Below, piece after piece: positions 52,698-58,430 of a stretch of 58,430 nucleotides of DNA. Every line of letters begins with the position of its first letter. Position 1 is the stretch's first letter. A model generated the notes under the pieces. That model saw nothing but the letters and a program-made list of their open reading frames with translations. It was not told where the DNA came from and did not search any database. The stretch covers positions 1 through 58,430 of the forward strand of contig JAUHWP010000006.1 in NCBI GenBank assembly GCA_030424645.1, in the 5' to 3' direction. The position numbers were made by a program, and so were the translations under genes. Source of the stretch: Alphaproteobacteria bacterium. Lineage in GTDB: Bacteria > Pseudomonadota > Alphaproteobacteria > Rhodobacterales > Rhodobacteraceae.

Positions 52698-53229
52698 GCA
52701 CCATGTTGAGCCCACTGATCTGCACCGATATGCATTTTGCCCATTGTCATTCCGACCCCGGACCACGTATGGTCCATCTACGGTGGATCGCGCCATAGCG
52801 CCCGACCACTGGCAAGAGTTTCGTTGTTTTGCTGACCGAATGATGGCCAACGCCGCAGGCCGGGGCAACACAATCCGAGAAAGCTCTGGAACGCGCCCGG
52901 ACTGGGCTGGCTGCCAGAGCGCTAAATTGACGATCCACGATAGCAGAGCCCGGAAGGCCTGTGTTGTGGGTCCGAAAATCCGCCCGATGTCTGACAGCAG
53001 ACCGGGCACAAGAATGGGCCGCGCACGGGTTCTGGCCACTCCAGACCCTGCAAGCGCGACCGGAGAAGAAACGCGATGATGCGCGAGAGGATCGAGCAAG
53101 AACAGACGGTGGGGCGCAAGCCCCTGACCGTGTTGCCGTATCCCACGCATCGCTTCGCCCTGACAAGTCACCCCGAAAACCGTGCGCTTCCGCCTGGAAG
53201 GGCGTGTGATCGGGGTGCGGAAAGAACAT
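52698..53229 (+). other. long gene-free leader before rne
   Basis: 532 bases hold no supported gene. RNase E genes usually have long leaders that serve self-regulation by cleavage, and this length fits. GGACCACGTATGGTCC (52758-52773) is a 6+4+6 dyad inside it, and CGATCC/GGATCG-type words recur, but no clear promoter was identified. Confidence 0.4.
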
Positions 53230-56016
53230 ATGCCCAAGAAGATGCTTATCGATGCCACCCACGCGGAGGAAACCCGCGTCGTGGTGGTCGATGGAAACAA
53301 GGTCGAGGAATTTGACTTTGAATCAGAAAACAAACGCCAGCTAGCTGGCAATATCTATCTGGCCAAGGTGACACGGGTCGAACCGTCGTTGCAGGCCGCG
53401 TTCGTGGATTACGGTGGCAATCGCCACGGTTTCCTGGCGTTCTCGGAAATCCATCCCGATTACTATCAGATCCCGATCGCGGACCGCGAGGCGCTTCTGG
53501 AAGAAGAACGCGCCTATGCCGAAGCCATGGCGGACGAGGAAGAAAAGCCGCGGTCCCGCCGTCGCCGCTCGCGTGGCAAGTCCCGCTCGAAGGCCGAGGA
53601 CGCCAAGTCCGATGATGCGGTCGCCACCAAGGATGTCGAGACCGGCGGATCGGGCATGGATGTCATCGACCTGGACAATGGCGATGACGATCCTGACGAG
53701 GGACGCTCGCCGATGGAGCTGGTCGATGAGACCCCGGTTGAAGAACCACAGGACGACCTGACTTCCGACGATACCGCCAAGGCCGCCGATGGCGGTGCCG
53801 CCGCGGATAACGACGACGGGGCGGATGACGATTCCGACGATGATGACGGCGACGATGACGATGCACCGCTTGCGGCGTCGGAAAAGGACGACCAGATCGA
53901 AAGCGTTGCGGATGACGATGCCGTCGAGGATATTCGCCCGCGCCGCAAACCGCGCCCGAAACGCTATAAGATCCAGGAAGTGATCAAGGTGCGCCAGATC
54001 CTTCTGGTGCAGGTCGTGAAGGAAGAACGCGGCAACACGGGCGCTGCGCTTACCACCTATCTGTCGCTGGCGGGGCGTTACTGCGTTCTGATGCCCAACA
54101 CCGCGCGCGGGGGCGGGATCAGCCGCAAGATCACCAATGCCGCCGACCGCAAGAAACTGAAGGAAATCGCCGCCGCCATCGACGTGCCGAAGGGCGCGGG
54201 CCTGATCGTGCGCACCGCGGGCGCCAAGCGCACCAAGTCGGAAATCAAGCGCGATTACGAATATCTGCAACGGCTGTGGGAACAGATTCGCGAACTCACG
54301 CTGAATTCGACCGCACCGGCGAAGATTTATGAAGAAGGCAACCTGATCAAACGCTCGATCCGCGACCTGTATTCGCGCGAGATCGACGAGGTGTTCGTGG
54401 AAGGCGAGGCGGGTTATCGCACCGCCAAGGACTTCATGAAGATGATCATGCCGTCCCATGCCAAGAACGTGAAGCTTTACCAGGATCAGATGCCGCTGTT
54501 CGCGCGCTATCAGGTCGAAAGCTATCTGTCGGGGATGTTCAGCCCCACGGTGCAGTTGAAATCCGGCGGTTACATCGTGATCGGCGTGACCGAGGCCTTG
54601 GTGGCCATCGACGTGAACTCGGGCCGGGCCACCAAGGAAGGCTCGATCGAGGAAACGGCGCTGAAGACCAACCTTGAAGCGGCGGAAGAAGTGGCGCGGC
54701 AGTTGCGTTTGCGTGACCTTGCCGGGCTGATCGTGATCGACTTCATCGACATGGAAGAACGCCGCAACAACAACGCGGTTGAAAAGCGTCTGAAAGACAA
54801 GCTGAAAACGGACCGTGCGCGTATCCAGGTGGGTCGTATCTCGGGCTTCGGTCTGGCCGAAATGTCGCGCCAGCGTCTGCGCCCCGGCATGATCGAGGCG
54901 ACGACCCAGCCCTGCAACCACTGCCACGGCACCGGTCTGATCCGGTCCGACGACAACCTGGCCCTGAACATCCTGCGCCAGCTTGAGGAAGAAGGCGTGC
55001 GCCGCCGTTCGCGCGAGGTTCTGGTGAAAGCCCCGGTCGGCATCGTGAACTTCCTGATGAACAACAAGCGCGAGCACATCGCGCAGATCGAAGCGCGTTA
55101 TGGCATGGCGGTGCGGATCGAAGCCGATCCGTTCCTGATCTCGCCCGACTATTCGATCGAGAAGTTCAAGACCGCCACCCGCACCGTGCCGGATGCGACC
55201 GCGCCGGTCGTGTCGGTCGATGCCTCGCTGATGGACGATCTGGATGACGTCGAGGAGGCCGAGGTGCTGTCCGACGACACCGCCGAGGAAGAACAGAAGC
55301 CGAAGAAACGCCGCCGCCGCCGTCGTCGTCGCCGGTCGTCCAACGGGGACGATACGCGGCAGGAAAACCGGAACGGTGACGCGTCGGATGAGAACGGCGC
55401 GGCGGAAGAGGCCAAGGACAACGCGGCAACGGAGGCCGAGGCCGAAACCCCTGCCGAAGACAGCGAGGATAAGCCCAAGCGCAAACGCGCCCCGCGCCGC
55501 CGGTCGAAGAAAGCCGATGACGAGGCCGCCGCGGCTGCCGACGCCCCGGCTGAGGAGCCATCCGAGGTGGCGGACGCCGAGCCGGAGGAGAAGCCGAAAC
55601 CCAAGCGCGCACCGCGCAAACGGGCCACAAAGGCGAAGGCGGAAGAGGTTGCGACCGATGATGCCAAGGCCGACGCCGAGGCCGAGGATGCCCCCAAGAA
55701 ACCCGCGCGCAAGTCCCGCGCCAAGAAGGCCAAGGACGAGGCGGGCGAGGATGCTCCTATAGCCGAAGAGGCCGCGCCCGAGGTCGAGGAAAAACCCAAG
55801 AAGGCGCCGCGCAAACGGGCCACGACCGCGCGCAAGAAAAAGGCGGACGAGACTGCGGGCGACACATCGGCGCCAGCCGACGCCGCGCCTGCCCCGGAGA
55901 AGGCCCCCGAGAAGGCGCCGGAACCCGCACTCGCCAGCGCGGCCCCCGAGCCCGAGGCGAAATCCGATGAACCGCCCAAGCCCAAGCGCAAGGGGTGGTG
56001 GTCGCTGGGCAAGTAA
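53230..56016 (+). CDS. rne: ribonuclease E
   Basis: 928 residues from ATG 53230; the frame is open 48 bases further up, but MPKKMLIDATHAEETRVVVV is the family start. The S1 domain (about 36-290) is split by an insert at about 100-245 rich in Arg/Ser and then Asp/Glu. The catalytic domain has VAIDVNSGRATKEGS and LIVIDFIDMEERRN; the zinc link is CNHCHGTG. The last 300 residues are Lys/Ala/Glu/Arg-rich, disordered and likely the degradosome scaffold, ending PKPKRKGWWSLGK. It cuts mRNA and processes rRNA. Confidence 0.95.
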   Translation: MPKKMLIDATHAEETRVVVVDGNKVEEFDFESENKRQLAGNIYLAKVTRVEPSLQAAFVDYGGNRHGFLAFSEIHPDYYQIPIADREALLEEERAYAEAMADEEEKPRSRRRRSRGKSRSKAEDAKSDDAVATKDVETGGSGMDVIDLDNGDDDPDEGRSPMELVDETPVEEPQDDLTSDDTAKAADGGAAADNDDGADDDSDDDDGDDDDAPLAASEKDDQIESVADDDAVEDIRPRRKPRPKRYKIQEVIKVRQILLVQVVKEERGNTGAALTTYLSLAGRYCVLMPNTARGGGISRKITNAADRKKLKEIAAAIDVPKGAGLIVRTAGAKRTKSEIKRDYEYLQRLWEQIRELTLNSTAPAKIYEEGNLIKRSIRDLYSREIDEVFVEGEAGYRTAKDFMKMIMPSHAKNVKLYQDQMPLFARYQVESYLSGMFSPTVQLKSGGYIVIGVTEALVAIDVNSGRATKEGSIEETALKTNLEAAEEVARQLRLRDLAGLIVIDFIDMEERRNNNAVEKRLKDKLKTDRARIQVGRISGFGLAEMSRQRLRPGMIEATTQPCNHCHGTGLIRSDDNLALNILRQLEEEGVRRRSREVLVKAPVGIVNFLMNNKREHIAQIEARYGMAVRIEADPFLISPDYSIEKFKTATRTVPDATAPVVSVDASLMDDLDDVEEAEVLSDDTAEEEQKPKKRRRRRRRRRSSNGDDTRQENRNGDASDENGAAEEAKDNAATEAEAETPAEDSEDKPKRKRAPRRRSKKADDEAAAAADAPAEEPSEVADAEPEEKPKPKRAPRKRATKAKAEEVATDDAKADAEAEDAPKKPARKSRAKKAKDEAGEDAPIAEEAAPEVEEKPKKAPRKRATTARKKKADETAGDTSAPADAAPAPEKAPEKAPEPALASAAPEPEAKSDEPPKPKRKGWWSLGK

Positions 56017-56029
56017 GCCACTGAACCAG

Positions 56030-56057
56030 AAGGGCCGGGCATCATGCCCGGCCTTTT
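56030..56057. terminator. terminator between rne and the TusA-like gene
   Basis: Two perfect 10-bp arms (GGCCGGGCAT and its complement, 56033-56042 and 56044-56053) are followed by TTTT. It lies between convergent genes and probably serves both. Confidence 0.8.
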
Positions 56058-56066
56058 GATGTCACC

Positions 56067-56294
56067 TCAGCCCTTGCGGATAAAGTAATGGGTGGCGGCA
56101 CCGTGGTCTTCCTGCGCCAGCAATTCGTGACCCTGTTCAGCACAGAAATGCGGCACGTCGATCACCGCCGCCGGGTCGGTCGCCTGAAGGCGCAGAACTT
56201 GCCCCTTCCCAAGCGATTTCAATCGCTTGCGGGCCTTCAACACGGGCAGGGGACACAAAAGCCCCAGCGCATCCAGATCGTCGTCGAATGTCAT
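56067..56294 (-). CDS. TusA-family sulfurtransferase
   Basis: 75 residues from the ATG at 56292-56294 (GGGAAGGT upstream). The active Cys is in LGLLCPLPVLKARKRL, followed by the family's second strand (GQVLRLQATDPAAVIDVPHF). TusA/SirA-like proteins pass sulfur as a persulfide, for example in tRNA thiolation or molybdenum-cofactor enzymes. It is divergent from ccdA. Which pathway it serves is not shown. Confidence 0.85.
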   Translation of the reverse strand: MTFDDDLDALGLLCPLPVLKARKRLKSLGKGQVLRLQATDPAAVIDVPHFCAEQGHELLAQEDHGAATHYFIRKG

Positions 56295-56419
56295 ACCTTC
56301 CCATAGGCGTTTGGGGCGCGGCTGTCCATTGGCCGTCCGGTTGCCGGGTGCACCAATTTGTCGCGCAGTTGTGACGATCCGGCAGGTGACGGCACGCAAT
56401 TCCCGCGCTATGTGGGGGT

Positions 56420-57172
56420 ATGTTTGGATTTGACCTTATCGACGCCAGCCTGCTGCCGGCCCTGATCATCGCCTTTGTGGCGGGAATCCTGAGCTTCCTC
56501 AGCCCCTGTGTGCTGCCCATCGTGCCGCCTTATCTGGCCTATATGTCCGGCGTGAGCATGGGCGAGATGAGCGAGGGGCGGAGTGCCGCGCGCAAGGCGA
56601 CCCTCGCCGCACTGTTCTTTGTCATGGGTCTGTCCACCGTCTTTCTGTTCCTCGGTTTTGCGGCCTCGGCCTTCGGGGCGTTTTTCCTGCAAAATCAACA
56701 GCTTTTCGCAACCTTCGCAGGCATCGTTGTGATGGTGTTCGGGGCGCATTTCCTGGGCGTCATCTCGATCCCTTTCCTGAACCGCGAGGCCCGGATGGAC
56801 GCGGGCGATCAGGGCGGCAGCGCCTTTGGCGCCTATCTTCTGGGGCTTGCCTTCGCCTTCGGCTGGACACCCTGCATCGGGCCGCAACTGGGCGCGATCC
56901 TGTCCCTTGCCGCGTCCGAAGGGTCTGTCACGCGTGGCACAACGCTTCTGGCGATCTATGCCGCCGGGCTGGGCATCCCATTCCTGCTGGTCGCCGCGTT
57001 CTTTCCCCGCATGACCGGCGTGATGAATTTCATGAAGCGGCACATGGCGCGGATCGAACGGATCATGGGGCTTTTGCTCTGGACCATCGGGCTTATGATG
57101 CTGACCGGCGGGTTTTCACGCTTCTCGTATTGGTTGCTTGAGACATTTCCGGCGATGTCCGCCCTTGGCTGA
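56420..57172 (+). CDS. ccdA: cytochrome c biogenesis protein CcdA
   Basis: 250 residues with six membrane segments. The paired redox Cys are in FLSPCVLPIVPPYLAYMSG and GWTPCIGPQLGAILSLA. CcdA carries electrons from cytosolic thioredoxin to periplasmic thiols, needed for haem attachment to c-type cytochromes; the window has several such cytochromes (8.8-10.2 kb, 47-48 kb). It is divergent from the TusA-like gene across 125 bases. Confidence 0.93.
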   Translation: MFGFDLIDASLLPALIIAFVAGILSFLSPCVLPIVPPYLAYMSGVSMGEMSEGRSAARKATLAALFFVMGLSTVFLFLGFAASAFGAFFLQNQQLFATFAGIVVMVFGAHFLGVISIPFLNREARMDAGDQGGSAFGAYLLGLAFAFGWTPCIGPQLGAILSLAASEGSVTRGTTLLAIYAAGLGIPFLLVAAFFPRMTGVMNFMKRHMARIERIMGLLLWTIGLMMLTGGFSRFSYWLLETFPAMSALG

Positions 57173-57250
57173 CGATTGTTGTGCCAGATAAGGGCTTAAT
57201 TTCGCCCGTTTTTTCGTCTAGCCTGCAAGTGAAACAGTCAGGCCGGGCTA

Positions 57251-58430
57251 ATGACAGCTAACGACGCCCCTTCGTCAGAAAAGACAGCACATGTGCGTCG
57301 CCGCCGGGTGTTCTATATCCCCGGTTACGACCCGATTCATCCGCGCAGATACCGCGAGCTGTATCGCAAGGAAGGGGCGGCGCAGGCGGCGATCTCGGGC
57401 TATCGGATCGAACTGATCGGACGGCAGGGGCCGGGCACTTATGGCTGGCAGGTAACGGGCAGGATGGATGGGGCCGAGACCGAGGCCGAATTCGATGTGC
57501 TGTTCTGGGCCGATATCGTGCGCGATAGCATGAAGCTGAACATCGCGCAGACCTATATGCTGATGGCACGCACGGCCTGGACCTATATTGCCACGGGCAC
57601 GCTCTGGCGGTTGATGCGGCTGCGCAAGGGTCCGGTCATCGCGGCGCTTTATCCTGTGGGCATGTTGATCCTGCAACTGATCCTTGCGCTGCTGCTTGGG
57701 CATATTCTTGGTCATGTCGCCGCGTTTTTTGCCGGTCATCTGACCTTCCGGGCCGAGGCCATGGCGATCAGCTACTGGGTCGGTTTTGCCGCCACGGTCG
57801 TGGTGCTGCTGGGCTGGTTTCGCAAGGTCGATAACAGGCTCTATGTCTATTACCTGATGCACGATTATGCCTATTCGGCGCGTGCGAAAGGGGCCAACCC
57901 GCCCGAGCTTGAGGCCCGCATCGCCCTGTTTTCCGACATGATCGCCGAGGCGCTGCGATCCGATGTGGACGAGGTTCTGGTGGTCGGGCACAGCTCGGGC
58001 GCGCATCTGGGCGTGTCCATTCTGGCTGACCTGCTGCGCGCAGGGCGGGTGCCGGATGACGGCCCGGCCCTGGCGTTTCTGAGCCTTGGGCAGGTGGTGC
58101 CGATGGTCAGTTTCCTGCCCGACGCGGACCGGCTCAGGCGCGATCTGCATGACTTAAGTGTCCAGACCAAAATACCATGGATCGACGTCAGCGCTCCCGG
58201 CGATGGCTGCGCCTTTGCCTTGTGCGACCCCGTGGCCGTGTCAGGCGTGGCGCCCGAGGCGGGCAAGCGCTGGCCGCTGGTGCTGTCTGCTGCGTTTTCG
58301 AAGACGCTTAGCCCTGCGCGCTGGCGCGAATTGCGCTGGCGTTTTTTCCGGCTGCATTTTCAATACCTTTGCGCGTTCGACCAGCCCGGCGACTATGACT
58401 ATTTCCAGATCACCGCAGGGCCGCTGCGGC
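57251..58430 (+). CDS. membrane protein with alpha/beta-hydrolase-like GHSSG motif (partial)
   Basis: The frame is open from ATG 57251 to the window end (393 codons, no stop). It starts MTANDAPSSEKTAHVRRRRV then FYIPGYDPIHPRRYRELY. Two or three membrane segments (VIAALYPVGMLILQLILALL, ISYWVGFAATVVVLLGWF) lie in the middle. After them comes VDEVLVVGHSSGAHLGVSIL, a GxSxG nucleophile-elbow motif of alpha/beta hydrolases. It may be a membrane-bound lipase or esterase; the catalytic Asp and His cannot be placed. It is a recurrent alphaproteobacterial protein by impression, with no known role. Confidence 0.6.
   Translation, partial: MTANDAPSSEKTAHVRRRRVFYIPGYDPIHPRRYRELYRKEGAAQAAISGYRIELIGRQGPGTYGWQVTGRMDGAETEAEFDVLFWADIVRDSMKLNIAQTYMLMARTAWTYIATGTLWRLMRLRKGPVIAALYPVGMLILQLILALLLGHILGHVAAFFAGHLTFRAEAMAISYWVGFAATVVVLLGWFRKVDNRLYVYYLMHDYAYSARAKGANPPELEARIALFSDMIAEALRSDVDEVLVVGHSSGAHLGVSILADLLRAGRVPDDGPALAFLSLGQVVPMVSFLPDADRLRRDLHDLSVQTKIPWIDVSAPGDGCAFALCDPVAVSGVAPEAGKRWPLVLSAAFSKTLSPARWRELRWRFFRLHFQYLCAFDQPGDYDYFQITAGPLR

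Overview
The window is a continuous piece of a GC-rich alphaproteobacterial chromosome, most likely from the Rhodobacteraceae (roseobacter-type). Pointers to this lineage are a GTTC-N7-GTTC LexA box before mmcB, a tRNA-His with no G at position -1 and A73, a RibB whose GTP cyclohydrolase II half has lost its zinc cysteines, a VPxPA-type C-terminal sorting signal, an Irr-type iron box next to an FnrL box, GANTC (CcrM) sites, and an RNase E with an acidic insert in its S1 domain. No prophage, insertion sequence or CRISPR array was found. Most genes are compact housekeeping operons with stop/start overlaps.

Layout. 1-7.5 kb is signalling: the tail of an ECF sigma factor with a membrane-anchored partner and a periplasmic metal-sensor-like protein; a PleD-type diguanylate cyclase; DUF3572; a HAD phosphatase; an H-NOX-like protein translationally coupled to an HNOBA-GGDEF cyclase; and a NarL-type kinase/regulator pair. 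7.5-13.5 kb holds two secreted Asp/Arg-rich proteins, two c-type cytochromes divergent from a LysR regulator, a globin-hemerythrin pair, DUF488 and 5-formyl-THF cyclo-ligase. 13.5-19.7 kb carries tRNA-Glu, recJ, glpX, a ceramidase-like membrane protein, hom, a lipoprotein and a TetR regulator. 19.8-23.9 kb is dnaG-rpoD, with an unusual structured, GANTC-rich spacer.

23.95-25.35 kb is an AT-richer, gene-poor patch with inverted repeats, ending in a hairpin that encloses the yjbQ start codon. 25.3-37.2 kb holds dodecin, nrdR and the riboflavin cluster (ribD, ribE, ribBX, ribH, nusB), interrupted by three capsule genes (kpsC, a Wza/KpsD-type export lipoprotein, kpsS), a Tat-exported metallo-beta-lactamase-fold protein and a NYN-domain protein. 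A 59-bp tandem repeat starts inside the end of nusB.

37.3-48 kb holds small unknowns, a PQQ-type sugar dehydrogenase, a possible structured RNA, SOS-controlled mmcB, tRNA-His, rluD head-to-head with a membrane protein, cls, rpoH with a heat-shock-type promoter, an oxidoreductase, a DksA/TraR-like gene with an amber codon, a VPxPA-sorted exoprotein and a cytochrome c peroxidase behind Irr and FnrL boxes. 48-58.4 kb holds pepF, mrcA (PBP1A), rne with a long leader, a TusA-like protein, ccdA and a membrane protein that runs off the window.

The strongest candidates for new biology are the H-NOX-like/diguanylate cyclase pair that seems to lack its haem ligand, the PleD homologue without its phospho-acceptor Asp, the yjbQ start-codon hairpin with the inverted-repeat element before it, the dnaG-rpoD spacer, and the structured segment before mmcB. 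All calls are by eye; no database search was possible.
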